A DNA stretch of 64,000 bases from Nocardia iowensis (GTDB lineage Bacteria > Actinomycetota > Actinomycetes > Mycobacteriales > Mycobacteriaceae). The first letter of the stretch is position 1, and every line of letters starts with the position of its first letter. The stretch spans positions 4,898,001 to 4,962,000 of the forward strand of contig NZ_CP078145.1 in the NCBI RefSeq assembly GCF_019222765.1. The letters are read 5' to 3'. The position numbers and the translations under genes were made by a program. This document shows positions 51,356 through 60,523 of the stretch, one piece after another. Below the pieces are notes generated by a model. That model did not search any database, was not told where the DNA came from, and saw only the letters and a program-made list of their open reading frames with translations.

Positions 51356-52603
51356 CTAGCTAGCGGCGAACCTCGCGGGCAGCGAGGTGATGCCGTTGGT
51401 GAAATTCGACGCGAGCCGGGTCGCCGGGCCGAGCAGCTCGAACCGGTGCAGGTGCGGCCGCAGCTCGTCGAACAGCGTCACCGCCTCCAGCCGGGCGAGA
51501 TGGGCGCCGAGGCAGAAATGCGGGCCGACCCCGAATGCCAAGTGCGGGTTAGGATCTCGCGTCAATCGCAGCCGGTCCGGCGCGTCGAACACGCGCCGGT
51601 CCCGATTGGCCGAGATGTAGTACAGCACCACCTTGTCACCCGCTCGAATCACCTGGCCGCTCAGTGCGGTGTCCTCGGTTGCCGTCCGCCGGAATTGCAT
51701 AATCGGGGTGACCCAGCGCAACAGTTCTTCCACGGCGCGCGCGGTATCGGTGGCTTCGGTCAGCAGTGCGGGGTCTCGCGCCAGCTCGAGCAGTGAACCG
51801 GAGATCAGGTTCCTGGTGGTCTCGTTGCCCGCCACCACGAGCAGCACCCACAGCTGACAGAACTCCACCTCGCGGATCGGCCGCCCGCCGATATCGGCGT
51901 GCACGAGCATGCTGACGATATCGTCGCCCGGATTGCGGCGGCGATCGGCCGCGAGGCGTAGCGCGTAGGCGTACGCCTCCGCGAAGGTGTCCCGGTAGGT
52001 CTGGATGTCGCCGCCGCCGAAAGCGGGATCGTCGAAGCCGACGAGCCGGTTGCTCCAGTCGTACAGCAATCGGCGGTCCGTGGGCGGCATCCCGAGCAGC
52101 TCGGCAAGCACCAGCAGGGGCAATTCGGCGGCCAAGTCGGTGACCGCGTCGAACCGCTCGGCGGCCAGTACCATCGCAACGACGGCATGCGCGTGCCTGG
52201 CGATGTCGGCGTGCAAGTGCCGCACCGCCTTTCGGCTGAAGGCCGAGTTGATCGCCTTGCGCAACGTGACGTGCTGCGGGTCGTCCATGTTCACCAGCAG
52301 CTGCCGGTCGCGCTCGAGATCCGCCCTGGTCCGCGGATCGACCAAAAATGCGCCCTTGGCCGCCGAGGAGAAGACCGCGGGCCGCCGCGACGCCTCGGCG
52401 ACATCGCCGTGGCGGGTGAGGGCCCAGTAGCCACTGCCCTTCCACCGCACGCGCGCACCGCCAACCCCGCCACGGGCCAGCAGCGGCTCCTCGATCCAGG
52501 CGACCGGCTGATGCTCGCGCAGGTGGTCGAAGACCGCGTGCGGTACACCGTCGGCGTAGGTGCGCGGATCGGCGATGGATTCGATCGGCAGGGATTCGAT
52601 CAT
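51356..52603 (-). CDS. Cytochrome P450 (cluster P450-4, CYP125/linalool-hydroxylase-like)
   Basis: 415 aa. Different subgroup from the other three: VVAGNETTRN in the I-helix, EELLRWVTP, and the haem loop FGVGPHFCLGAHLARLE with Cys364, as in CYP124/125-type and linalool 8-monooxygenase enzymes, which hydroxylate terminal or near-terminal carbons of alkyl chains. Such a role on a polyene or acyl chain fits the adjacent type II polyketide genes (inference). Overlaps the AMP ligase upstream by ATGA and ends with TAG right beside the convergent VOC stop. Confidence 0.92.
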   Translation of the reverse strand: MIESLPIESIADPRTYADGVPHAVFDHLREHQPVAWIEEPLLARGGVGGARVRWKGSGYWALTRHGDVAEASRRPAVFSSAAKGAFLVDPRTRADLERDRQLLVNMDDPQHVTLRKAINSAFSRKAVRHLHADIARHAHAVVAMVLAAERFDAVTDLAAELPLLVLAELLGMPPTDRRLLYDWSNRLVGFDDPAFGGGDIQTYRDTFAEAYAYALRLAADRRRNPGDDIVSMLVHADIGGRPIREVEFCQLWVLLVVAGNETTRNLISGSLLELARDPALLTEATDTARAVEELLRWVTPIMQFRRTATEDTALSGQVIRAGDKVVLYYISANRDRRVFDAPDRLRLTRDPNPHLAFGVGPHFCLGAHLARLEAVTLFDELRPHLHRFELLGPATRLASNFTNGITSLPARFAAS

Positions 52604-54177
52604 CGTCGGGCCGCCGTCATCGAAGCGGGGCGGGCGAGCGCCCGTCGTGAGTACTCGTCGCGCAGCGCCGCCTTACGGAGTTTGCCGGAGGGATCCCGTG
52701 GCAGTTTCGGCACGACCGCATAGGCTCTCGGCGTCTTGAAACCGGCCAGCCGTTCCCGGCACACCCGGTCCAACTCCGCGGGCACCGCGTCGGCGGTGAG
52801 TCCGGTGCCGGGCTGCAGTTCCACGACGGCGGCGACTCGCTCGCCGAACTCCTCGTCCGGAATCCCGAAGACCGCGGCATCGCGCACCCCGGGATGGGTC
52901 AGGATCGCCGCTTCGACCTCGGCCGCGTAGATGTTGACGCCACCGGCGATGATGGTGTCCAGGGTGCGGCCGACGATGAAGAGGTAGCCGTCGTCATCGA
53001 GATAGCCGAGGTCACCGTAGGTGGCGGTGTCCGGGGTCAGCTGCGCGGCCAGGGTCTTCTCGGGTGCGTTGTGATAGTGAAACGACTGTCCGGGGGTATG
53101 CACGTACACCTTCCCGACAACCCCGGGGCCGACCGGTTCGCCGTCCGCGTCGACGATCACGAGTTCCGTCGGCGGCAGTGGCTTGCCGACTGTGCCGGGC
53201 CGGGTCAACCACGTGGCGGAGTCCACGAACGTGGCGATGCCGCCTTCGGTGGCGGCGTAGTACTCGCTGAACACCTCGCCCCACCAGTCGATCATGCGCC
53301 ACTTGACATCTGGTGGGCATGGACCGCCGCCGTGCCAGATCCGGGTCAGGCTGGTCCCGCGAAACGCCTCGCGCGTCGCGTCGTCCAGCCGGAGCATGCG
53401 GACGAAATGGGTCGGCACCAGATGAGACAACGTGATGGCCTGCTCGTCGATCAGCCGCAAGGCCTCGGCCGCGTCGAACCGTGGCATGAGCACCAGCGCG
53501 CAGCCGCGCAGCAGCGGGTAGAGCGAGAAGAACGTCTGCGCGGAGTGATACCACGGCCCCGCCACCAGGACCCGACCCTGGTCAGGCAGCCCGAGGCGTT
53601 CGCCGAGCATGGTCAGCAACACCTCGACACGCTCCAGCGGCGCGCCTGCGACGAGCCGGTCGGAGACCACTCCGCGCGGCAGGCCGCTCGTCCCGGAGGT
53701 GTAGAGCAGGACCGCACCCGAGCACTCGTCCTGGATGCCCGCCGCCGCGCCGGTCAGCAACGGTTCGACGGCGATGAAGTCGCCGATCCGCTGGTCACCG
53801 AAGGTCAGGCGGACATCGACACCGCCCGCCTGAGCGGCGCCTGTCGCGGCCGTCTCGGCGAAACGCGGCTCGGTCAGCACACAGCGGCTCCCCGAATCGG
53901 CCACGATGTGTGCGATTTCGTGCGGCGTGAGATGCCAGTTCACCGGGGTGACCGTGAGCCCGGTGTGCAGGCAGGCCAGCAGCGCCTCGAACGTCTCGCG
54001 CCGGTTACCGGTGACGAAGCAGACGTGATCGCCGACCTTCAGCCCGCGCGCCCGCAGCATCGCGGCCCATTGATCGACCCTGTCGTCGAGCTCCGCCCAA
54101 CTGACAGAACCGGATTCGTCGATGATGGCAACGTCCTCGGGACGATCACGGACCATCCGCCGCAACAAAGCACTCAT
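52600..54177 (-). CDS. AMP-dependent acyl-CoA/aryl ligase
   Basis: 525-aa acyl-activating enzyme. Seen: VLLYTSGTSGLPRGV (P-loop), YYAATEGGIATF (A5), GDLGYLDDDGYLFIVGRTLDTIIAGG (in parts: A7/A8) and the C-terminal Lys in DPSGKLRKAAL. The branch looks like medium-chain acyl-CoA synthetases (FadD-type) rather than a salicylate ligase. Start ATG at 54177 is fixed by the ATGA overlap with the nitroreductase. It may load a chain made or used by the polyketide set, in CoA or carrier form. Not a stand-alone NRPS module. Confidence 0.88.
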   Translation of the reverse strand: MSALLRRMVRDRPEDVAIIDESGSVSWAELDDRVDQWAAMLRARGLKVGDHVCFVTGNRRETFEALLACLHTGLTVTPVNWHLTPHEIAHIVADSGSRCVLTEPRFAETAATGAAQAGGVDVRLTFGDQRIGDFIAVEPLLTGAAAGIQDECSGAVLLYTSGTSGLPRGVVSDRLVAGAPLERVEVLLTMLGERLGLPDQGRVLVAGPWYHSAQTFFSLYPLLRGCALVLMPRFDAAEALRLIDEQAITLSHLVPTHFVRMLRLDDATREAFRGTSLTRIWHGGGPCPPDVKWRMIDWWGEVFSEYYAATEGGIATFVDSATWLTRPGTVGKPLPPTELVIVDADGEPVGPGVVGKVYVHTPGQSFHYHNAPEKTLAAQLTPDTATYGDLGYLDDDGYLFIVGRTLDTIIAGGVNIYAAEVEAAILTHPGVRDAAVFGIPDEEFGERVAAVVELQPGTGLTADAVPAELDRVCRERLAGFKTPRAYAVVPKLPRDPSGKLRKAALRDEYSRRALARPASMTAARR

Positions 54178-54902
54178 TGCACATTTCCCCATTCCTGAGC
54201 CCAGCGGTCTCGGTAAGTCATTTCTCGCGCGGGTCGTCGCCGCGACGGCCCGAACGTTTCGGCGGGCCAGCCCATCGGTATGAGCGCCGCGGGTACCACG
54301 CCCGCCGGAATGGCGAGCAGCTCGCACAGGCGCAGGTAGAGCGCTTCGTGCGCGGTCGGTCGCCCGGTCCGGTCCAGCGCGCAGATGGCGTGCGGGGTGG
54401 TCAGCACGGTGCCGAGGCCGACCGACCGCGCCGCCAGTAGCAAGTTCTGCACGGCCGGATAGATCGAGGCGCCGCCGAACAGGTCGACCGGATTGCGCGG
54501 CACCGGAAGAAAACACGGGACCACTACGACGGGCACGTCCTCGAAATGCTCGGCCAGGTACCGCGCCGAAGCGGTGATCCGGCGGGCACTCGCTCGCACG
54601 GACCCGCCGGGCCGCGCGGTATATCCGCTGTTCTCCAGCACCTGCCACGCCTCTCGATACCAGTCGCCGAGTTCGCCGCGCAGTGTCCGATCGCGGACGA
54701 CGATGAAGCGCCATGGTTGCCGGTTGCTGCCCGAGCCCGCGCACACGGCATGGTCCAGCACGAAATCGAGCAGCGTGATCGGCACGTCGTCGCTTCGGAA
54801 GCGGCGCACCGACCGCAGCGTCCGCACGCACTGGCTGACCTGCTCGATACCCGTAGGGTTCAGTGCCTGCGCATCGGGCGCGGGCAGGATCGGTGTGCTC
54901 AT
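54174..54902 (-). CDS. Nitroreductase-family FMN protein
   Basis: 242 aa. FMN-binding RSVRRFRSDDVP with GSGSNRQPWRFIVVRDR, then the IYPAVQNLLLAARSVGLG block typical of the BluB/NfnB-type nitroreductase fold. Enzymes of this fold reduce nitro groups or oxidise rings (for example thiazoline to thiazole as the McbC-type dehydrogenases do). Here the place within a polyketide operon suggests a redox tailoring step. Begins 10 bp after the aldolase gene and overlaps the ligase. Confidence 0.87.
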   Translation of the reverse strand: MSTPILPAPDAQALNPTGIEQVSQCVRTLRSVRRFRSDDVPITLLDFVLDHAVCAGSGSNRQPWRFIVVRDRTLRGELGDWYREAWQVLENSGYTARPGGSVRASARRITASARYLAEHFEDVPVVVVPCFLPVPRNPVDLFGGASIYPAVQNLLLAARSVGLGTVLTTPHAICALDRTGRPTAHEALYLRLCELLAIPAGVVPAALIPMGWPAETFGPSRRRPAREMTYRDRWAQEWGNVQ

Positions 54903-54912
54903 CGCCGTTCCC

Positions 54913-55665
54913 TCACTCCAGCAGGCCCGGTTCCCGGTGCACGATGTCGGCGAACAACGGGCGGAAGTTCAGCCGACCCAACTCGGGGCTGCCGATGGTG
55001 TCGCGGGTGGACCGGGCCGACGACGGATCGATGGGCACCGGGTCACCGGCCGCCTCGGCGAGTAGTTGCACCTGGCACGAGCGGTCCATGGCGATGAACC
55101 ACCAGACCGCCTCGCCCACCGAACCACCGACCGTCAGCAGCCCGTGGTTACGCATGATCAGCGCCTTGCCCGCGCCGAGCGCCGCCGCGATCCGCTTCGC
55201 CTCGTCGAGACCGAGGACGACGCCCTGGTATTCGGCATAAACCGCGTGATCTTCGAAGAAGGCACAGGCGTCCTGGGTGAGCGGATCCAGCAGACGCCCG
55301 AGTGTGGACCAGGCCCGCCCGTGCACCGAGTGGGTATGTGCGACCGCGACGACATCCGGCCTGGCCTCGTGCACCTGGCTGTGAATCGCGAACCCGGCGG
55401 GATTGATTCGTCCGCTCCCCTGCACGACCGTTCCGTCCCGGTCGACCAGGAGCAGATCGGCGACCCGTACCTGTCCGAAGTGCAGCCCGAACGGGTTGAT
55501 CCAGAATCGGTCCGGGAATTCCGGATCGCGAGCGGTGAGATGACCGCCCGCCCCTTCGTCGAAGCCGTACCTGGCGAACAGTCGTAAGCTTGCGGCCAGT
55601 TGGCGCTGCCGGTGGACGCGTTCGGCGGCATTGTCCCGGCCGGACGGGTGTGTCGCGCTCGTCAT
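54913..55665 (-). CDS. Class II aldolase/adducin-family protein
   Basis: 250 aa. Metal site pattern HTHSVHGRAW and MRNHGLLTVGGS, with the Gly-rich DEGAGGHLTARDP near the N-terminus and GRINPAGFAIHSQ, all standard for the class II aldolase/adducin family. Such proteins cleave or form carbon-carbon bonds of sugars or keto acids. A role in a polyketide operon is unusual. ATG at 55665 has AAGGA. It follows the thioredoxin-like gene by 16 bp. Confidence 0.85.
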   Translation of the reverse strand: MTSATHPSGRDNAAERVHRQRQLAASLRLFARYGFDEGAGGHLTARDPEFPDRFWINPFGLHFGQVRVADLLLVDRDGTVVQGSGRINPAGFAIHSQVHEARPDVVAVAHTHSVHGRAWSTLGRLLDPLTQDACAFFEDHAVYAEYQGVVLGLDEAKRIAAALGAGKALIMRNHGLLTVGGSVGEAVWWFIAMDRSCQVQLLAEAAGDPVPIDPSSARSTRDTIGSPELGRLNFRPLFADIVHREPGLLE

Positions 55666-55681
55666 CGAAAGTCCTTCCAGA

Positions 55682-56407
55682 TCAACCGCATCCGCCTGCG
55701 GTGTCGCGGTCGTAGGCGAACGGGACGAGCAGCGTGTCCTGTGTTGGCGGCGAATCAACCTGTCTCGTCGGCGAATCGACCTGCCTAGGCGAATCATCCT
55801 GTGCCGCCAGCAGATCGATGAATGCGTCGACGCGGTCGAGTCCCCAGAGGCGGTGGCGGCCGATCCGGAAGTAGGGGATGCCGAAGATGTCGTCCAGGTA
55901 GGCCTCGACCAGGCAGTCGACGCCCTCTTCCCGGATCTGCGCGTCCTCGGTGGCTCGGGCCAGCACGTCCGGCGGCGCACCCACGGACTCGGCGAGCCCG
56001 CGAATCACCGTGCTGTCACAGATGTTCTCGCCGCGCTCCCACCGGGCGGCCATTACCGCATCGAAGAACTCGGCACCGAGGCCACCGCGCCGCGCTGCCA
56101 GCCACGTCAGGTGCGGCACCTCCCACCACGGGTTCACGTCGATCGGCCACGCCATCGGAATCCCCAGCTGTCGTGTCAGGCGCTTGGTGTCGTGCAGCAG
56201 GTACATATGTTTGGCCTTGCTCATCTGCACGTAATGGAACTCGGCGCCGCGTTCGCGCAGTGCCGCCGACGTGCGTTCGTCCGGATCCCAGTACGGGATG
56301 AACTCGACCGTGCGGTGCAGGTTCGGTATCGCCTGACCGAGCTTGCGCACGGCCAGCCACGTGTAGGGACTGCGGAACGAAAAGAACACCCGCGCACCGC
56401 GTTTCAT
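55682..56407 (-). CDS. DsbA/GST-kappa (HCCA isomerase-like) protein with repeat tail
   Basis: 241-aa thioredoxin-fold protein. Start VFFSFRSPYTWLAVRKL has the SPY/TWLA signature of the 2-hydroxychromene-2-carboxylate isomerase/GST kappa group; no CxxC disulfide motif, so not an oxidoreductase of DsbA kind. Such proteins act on aromatic or glutathione-linked substrates. The last 30 residues carry a repeat, SPRQVD-SPTRQVD-SPPTQD, from degenerate tandem DNA. Overlaps the double-hotdog gene by ATGA. Its part in the pathway is unknown. Confidence 0.82.
   Translation of the reverse strand: MKRGARVFFSFRSPYTWLAVRKLGQAIPNLHRTVEFIPYWDPDERTSAALRERGAEFHYVQMSKAKHMYLLHDTKRLTRQLGIPMAWPIDVNPWWEVPHLTWLAARRGGLGAEFFDAVMAARWERGENICDSTVIRGLAESVGAPPDVLARATEDAQIREEGVDCLVEAYLDDIFGIPYFRIGRHRLWGLDRVDAFIDLLAAQDDSPRQVDSPTRQVDSPPTQDTLLVPFAYDRDTAGGCG
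55749..55805 (-). repeat. Degenerate tandem repeat in the 3' end of the DsbA-like gene
   Basis: GGCGAATC recurs at 55749, 55770 and 55788 in units of 21 and 18 bp (plus-strand reading). It codes for the SPxRQVD repeats and does not break the frame. Confidence 0.75.
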
Positions 56408-57336
56408 CAGCGATCTCCCAGGAGTGCGGCAATCGTCGGCGGATCGAACTCGGCGAGGGTACCCGCGCCAGGACCGTCCACGATCGCGTATCCGTGCAGA
56501 ATGCCTGCCGTCGCGGTGTGCACCATCGTCGCGTCCCGCTCGACGTAGCAATCCATCCGACCCCGATGGCTGATGCCGCGCAGGATCTCTTCGACGGTGA
56601 ATGTGGTGTGCACGGTTTCTTCCATGTGCACGTCGGCGAGCATGTGCACGCGGGCCTTGGAGACGACCGGTATCCAGCCGCGGTCGGCGAGCATGCGGCC
56701 CACCGAGATTCCGCGACTGTCGAGGAACCGGTCGACGACGTCCTCGAGTGCGCGCACGTATCCCGAATGCTGCAACCGATCCGAGTAGTGGCAGTAGAAG
56801 TAGGGGACCCGCCAGGACCACAGGAACCCGGTAGGGCCGATGCCGAGCGCCCGCCGCACCTCGGTGCCGGGCGAAACCACCTGCTGGGCAGCGTATTCCG
56901 GCGGACCGATGCCGCCGACGACGAGCTCGACCAGGTCAGGGGGTGGCGCGAGGACGGCTCGGCCGCGCTCTCGGACCAGGGCGACGGTCACCGTCGCGCG
57001 CGCGACCAGCACGTCCGTTCCACCCCTGGACGCGGTCAGCCGGACCTGGAAGCGGCCGGAGCCGCGCTCGCTGACCTCGGCGGTGACCTGGTCGTCGATG
57101 TCGAGCACCGCGGGCAGCAGCACCGAAGAGTCGACGATCTCCAAGCCGAGTCCGTAGTCGTGGAACAGGGTGCCCGGACCCAGCCCGCTATCGCGAAACC
57201 ATTGCAGCACAGCCTCTTCGACCAAGCACATGAACTGTTTGAAGCCCACCCAGGTCCGGATGTTCGCGCTGTCGTAGCGGGGTCGTACCGTCATCTCGCC
57301 GCGCTGCGCCGCGCGGATGTTCACCGCGTTATTCAC
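56407..57336 (-). CDS. Double-hotdog thioesterase-like protein
   Basis: 309 aa from GTG at 57336 (GGGAGG eight bases before; GTG at 57345 possible). Two hotdog-like halves: about 20-140 and 180-300, the second with FYCHYSDRLQHSGYVRALE and HMEETVHTTFTVEEI as in acyl-ACP thioesterases. Family members hydrolyse acyl thioesters from carriers. In a polyketide operon whose NRPS partner has a dead TE domain, this is the leading candidate for chain release from the ACP (inference). Start lies inside the KS-like gene end. Confidence 0.78.
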   Translation of the reverse strand: MNNAVNIRAAQRGEMTVRPRYDSANIRTWVGFKQFMCLVEEAVLQWFRDSGLGPGTLFHDYGLGLEIVDSSVLLPAVLDIDDQVTAEVSERGSGRFQVRLTASRGGTDVLVARATVTVALVRERGRAVLAPPPDLVELVVGGIGPPEYAAQQVVSPGTEVRRALGIGPTGFLWSWRVPYFYCHYSDRLQHSGYVRALEDVVDRFLDSRGISVGRMLADRGWIPVVSKARVHMLADVHMEETVHTTFTVEEILRGISHRGRMDCYVERDATMVHTATAGILHGYAIVDGPGAGTLAEFDPPTIAALLGDR

Positions 57337-58360
57337 TCGTCGCACCTCCCTGCTCCGTCGGTGTCACTCGCAGCCACTTCCAGCCATCGGCCCGGCTGCC
57401 GCATGCCACGGTGACGGCGTGGTCGTGTTCGAGCACCGATGCGGCCGCCGCCGCTGTGCGCAGCACACCGCACGCACCGAAGGTCGCGTCGAAGTCGTCC
57501 GGTGGTGGTTGCGTGGGTGGCGGTCCTGCGTGCATCGTTCCGATCACCGGCGCAGGCCAGGTGACGCGATCGGCGCGCTCGAGGACCACGCATCCGGCCG
57601 CCGACCGCAGCAGGACCTGGTCCGGTGCGACCGCATGGCGATACAACGCCGCGGCGATCTCGTCATCCGGCTCGGCGCCGACGACGATCACCCGCTCGGC
57701 GCGGCCCGCGTTGATCAGAAACCGACCGGTCGCCACGGCATCGAGACCGGAGGTCGCGCCGGAGCACACCATCACATTCGGCCCGCCGCAGCGAAACCAG
57801 ATCGCCACCGCACTCGCCAGCACATTGCTCGACGCGTTCGGCGCGTCGAGCACGCTGACCCCGCGCAGATCGCCTGCCGCCACGGTGCGCGCGAGACGCG
57901 CCACGGTGGCGACATTGCCGAGGTTCGAGCTGGCCACCACCGCGGTGCGCGGTTGCGGCGGGCCCAGGTTCCGCGACGCTCCGGCAGGGAGACCCAGCGC
58001 CCGATGCACCGCACACAACGCGAGCCGGGTCGCCGGTTCCTTGTGCAACAAGCCTTTTCGGCCCAAGATTTCGTGCACCCGCTCCGGCGGAAGGTCGGAT
58101 TTGTCCTGGTCGCCGGACAACCCGGACGGCAAGTGCAGAGCCCACCCCGTGATAGCGGTATCCGCAAGTCCCCCAGTCTCCTCCGCTGTTCGCTTGCTGC
58201 GCTCGACCGTGCGGACCGTTCGCTCGCCGCGGTCAGCCACACCCGCTGTTCGCTCGCCGGGCCCAGCCATGCCGCCCCTTCGGCCACCGGAATCAGCCAG
58301 GCCGACTCCTCCCTTGCCAGGCTCAGCCATCCCCGCTGTTCGGGCGCCGCGCTCGTTCAT
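57329..58360 (-). CDS. Degenerate ketosynthase-like protein with N-terminal repeats
   Basis: 343 aa. Residues 1-61 are six imperfect 10-residue repeats (of the kind GPGERTAGVA, DRGERTVRTV). The rest resembles the N-terminal half of a ketosynthase: VMVCSGATSGLDAVATG keeps the Cys position, but the HGTGT His motif is absent and the GHT motif is replaced by TFGACG. Matches the KS-like/CLF-type proteins of aryl-polyene loci (PF13723 type), which modulate chain length. ATG at 58360 is supported by GGAGG and by ATGA overlap with the KS gene. Confidence 0.8.
   Translation of the reverse strand: MNERGARTAGMAEPGKGGVGLADSGGRRGGMAGPGERTAGVADRGERTVRTVERSKRTAEETGGLADTAITGWALHLPSGLSGDQDKSDLPPERVHEILGRKGLLHKEPATRLALCAVHRALGLPAGASRNLGPPQPRTAVVASSNLGNVATVARLARTVAAGDLRGVSVLDAPNASSNVLASAVAIWFRCGGPNVMVCSGATSGLDAVATGRFLINAGRAERVIVVGAEPDDEIAAALYRHAVAPDQVLLRSAAGCVVLERADRVTWPAPVIGTMHAGPPPTQPPPDDFDATFGACGVLRTAAAAASVLEHDHAVTVACGSRADGWKWLRVTPTEQGGATSE
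58180..58360 (-). repeat. Six 30-bp degenerate repeats in KS-like gene 5' end
   Basis: A unit of about 30 bp (GTTCGCTCGCC-like core on the plus strand) occurs six times and codes for ten-residue repeats. The frame is kept. Copies differ by several bases each. Confidence 0.7.
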
Positions 58361-59481
58361 GCGACAGCCTCCAGCAACGTGACGGCGTTGACTCCCCCGA
58401 AACCGAACGAGTTCACTTGGGCCGTCCGGACGGACGCCGTAACCGGCCGTCCCGCGACCAGGCGTAGGTGGGCAGCCTCCGGTAGCGCTTGCCGCAGTCC
58501 GACGACGGGTGGCACCATCCCCGCCGCCATGCATCGGATGGCGATCTCGGTACTGAGCAGTGCCGAACCGCCGGAGGTATGCCCTACCGCGCCTTTCAGC
58601 GCGGTCACCAATGGTGTTGCCGCGCCGAACACCTCGGACAATGCGGTGGCTTCGGCGGGATCGTTGAGCGCGGTGCCGGTGCCGTGCGCGACAACGAGAT
58701 CCACGCATGACGGGTCCCGCGCACCCCGCTCGAAAGCTTCCCGCATCGCCCGGCAGATGCCGTCGTGATCCAGCGCGGTCTCGCGGGCCGCGTCGCAGGA
58801 CAACCCGGTGGCCAGCAAGCGAGCCCTGGCCAGCGCGCCGACCAGGCTCTCGCGGACGACCACCAAGACCACCGCGCCCTCGCCGAGCAACACTCCGGTC
58901 CGGTCGGTGTCGAAGGGCCGCACCGCCGTCGTCGGTGTCTCGCTGACCTTGCCGATCATCGCCAGCATCGATGCCGTCATCGAATCGGTGCCGCCGACCA
59001 CCACCGCGTCCGCCTCCCCCGCGTCGAGCAGATCTTGCGCGAGCGCCAGCGCGTATCCGCCCGCGCTGCACGCGTTGGAGATTGTCAGCACGTCCGCAAT
59101 GCCCGGTGCCGCCCGACGCACCACGGTACCGAAATGCAATGCGTCGGCGGCGAACTCGGCGTCCGAGTCCAGCGCCATCCGCTCCACCGCACGCAATTCC
59201 CGCAATCCGGTGGCGATGATCGCCCGCACTCGATGCCGCCGGGGATCGACCGCCGAACGGGCCAAAGCCTCAGCGACACATTCACCGAGCCAGCGACTCG
59301 CCCGGAAGGTCTCTTCCTCGGTTCTGGGCTCGGCATGAAATCCGCACCGCACGTTGACTTTTCCAGAATCTACATACCGTAGCCGTGCGATCCCGCTGCG
59401 GCCGTCGAGCAGCGCCAGGAAGGTCGCGTCACCATCGCCGAAGCAGGTTCGACACGCACTAGCCTCGATGACCACGGACAT
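58357..59481 (-). CDS. Type II ketosynthase, canonical (KS-2)
   Basis: 374 aa. Full active site: NACSAGGYAL with Cys, DLVVAHGTGTALND with His, and GAVGHTSGGSALLS with the second His, plus NSFGFGGVNA at the end. This is a working FabF-type enzyme by sequence. The start ATG at 59481 has AGGGGG seven bases upstream; GTG at 59487 is an alternative. Shorter than FabF (410). Overlaps the CLF-like gene before it by 23 bp. Confidence 0.88.
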   Translation of the reverse strand: MSVVIEASACRTCFGDGDATFLALLDGRSGIARLRYVDSGKVNVRCGFHAEPRTEEETFRASRWLGECVAEALARSAVDPRRHRVRAIIATGLRELRAVERMALDSDAEFAADALHFGTVVRRAAPGIADVLTISNACSAGGYALALAQDLLDAGEADAVVVGGTDSMTASMLAMIGKVSETPTTAVRPFDTDRTGVLLGEGAVVLVVVRESLVGALARARLLATGLSCDAARETALDHDGICRAMREAFERGARDPSCVDLVVAHGTGTALNDPAEATALSEVFGAATPLVTALKGAVGHTSGGSALLSTEIAIRCMAAGMVPPVVGLRQALPEAAHLRLVAGRPVTASVRTAQVNSFGFGGVNAVTLLEAVA

Positions 59482-60523
59482 CCGCACACCCCCTGACCAC
59501 CGCGGCCGCGAGCGCGCCGTCCTCGGACCAGCCGACCATCAGCGCCGCCGCAGCGCCGACCACCAGCGAGGCGGCCAGTTGCACCACACCCGCCGCCGCC
59601 CGGCAGTCGCCGAAAGTGACCTCGAGATCGAGTTGCCGCGCTCTAGGCGCGCGCAGCGCCATGGCCGCGCGGATGTGCGCGGCCATGGGGCCGTCCGTCC
59701 CGGAGATCAGCGAATGCGACAGCGCATCCCACGTCGTCGCGGCTTGGTCCAGCGCCGCATCCGCGCAAGCCAGCACCGCGTCCACGGTGGGGCCGCCGGG
59801 ACTGAATCGGCAGACCACCGGCGACAACTCGGTGTGCACCTGCCGTCCGGTGCGTCGCGCCTCGTCGGCCCGCTCGAGCACGAACACACCGGCCGCCTCA
59901 CCCGGAGTGATACCGATATGCCGACCGGCCCACGCCGAATGCGGCGTGAACTCCTCGACCGCACCGACCAGCAACGCGTCGGCGCGCAGCCGGTCCAGTG
60001 TGTTCTGGGCGTAGCGCAGGACGTTCAGAAATGCCACCGGCCCGCCCGCCAGGGTCGTGTTCACCCCCTTGAGCTGGAAGCGGATCGCCGCTTGCCCGGC
60101 AGCGGTATTCATCACCGTGTTGGGGAACAGCGCGGGATTGACGAGATACGGGCGGGCCTGGATCAAGGTGTCCTTGCTGAAGGTCATCGTCGAGCTGAGA
60201 CTGCCCGCGGTCGTGCCGAAGACCACGCCGACACGGCGGCGGTTCTTGTCATCAACGCGAAGCCCGGAATCTTCCAGCGCCTGCGCGGTCGCGACCAAAG
60301 CCAGTCCGGTGCCACGGTCGTAAAATGTTGTGCCCTTGCGGCCGAGATGGCTTTTGATGTCGAAATCGGTGACGACATGCGCCTGCGCCTCCGGCAGCAC
60401 CTCGTCGTACATGGTGTCGATCGGGTGCCGGGTGCCGCGGCGGCCGTGGAGTGCGTCGGCGAAGACCTGAGGGCCGACGCCTGCCGCGCTCAGAATTCCC
60501 CAGCCCGTCACCCCGGTGGTCAT
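59459..60523 (-). CDS. Chain-length-factor-like ketosynthase without Cys (CLF)
   Basis: 354 aa. Ketosynthase fold, but the active-site region reads NTTLAGGPVAF, Ala in place of Cys; the His motif regions are also altered. Pairing with a preceding canonical KS is how chain-length factors of type II polyketide synthases work. ATG at 60523 after GAGG; overlaps KS-1 by ATGA, supporting a KS-CLF pair. Confidence 0.86.
   Translation of the reverse strand: MTTGVTGWGILSAAGVGPQVFADALHGRRGTRHPIDTMYDEVLPEAQAHVVTDFDIKSHLGRKGTTFYDRGTGLALVATAQALEDSGLRVDDKNRRRVGVVFGTTAGSLSSTMTFSKDTLIQARPYLVNPALFPNTVMNTAAGQAAIRFQLKGVNTTLAGGPVAFLNVLRYAQNTLDRLRADALLVGAVEEFTPHSAWAGRHIGITPGEAAGVFVLERADEARRTGRQVHTELSPVVCRFSPGGPTVDAVLACADAALDQAATTWDALSHSLISGTDGPMAAHIRAAMALRAPRARQLDLEVTFGDCRAAAGVVQLAASLVVGAAAALMVGWSEDGALAAAVVRGCADVRGHRG

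Noticed and set aside
55682..56407. DsbA-type disulfide oxidoreductase
   Set aside because: No CxxC motif at the expected place; the SPY-type start fits the GST-kappa/isomerase branch.
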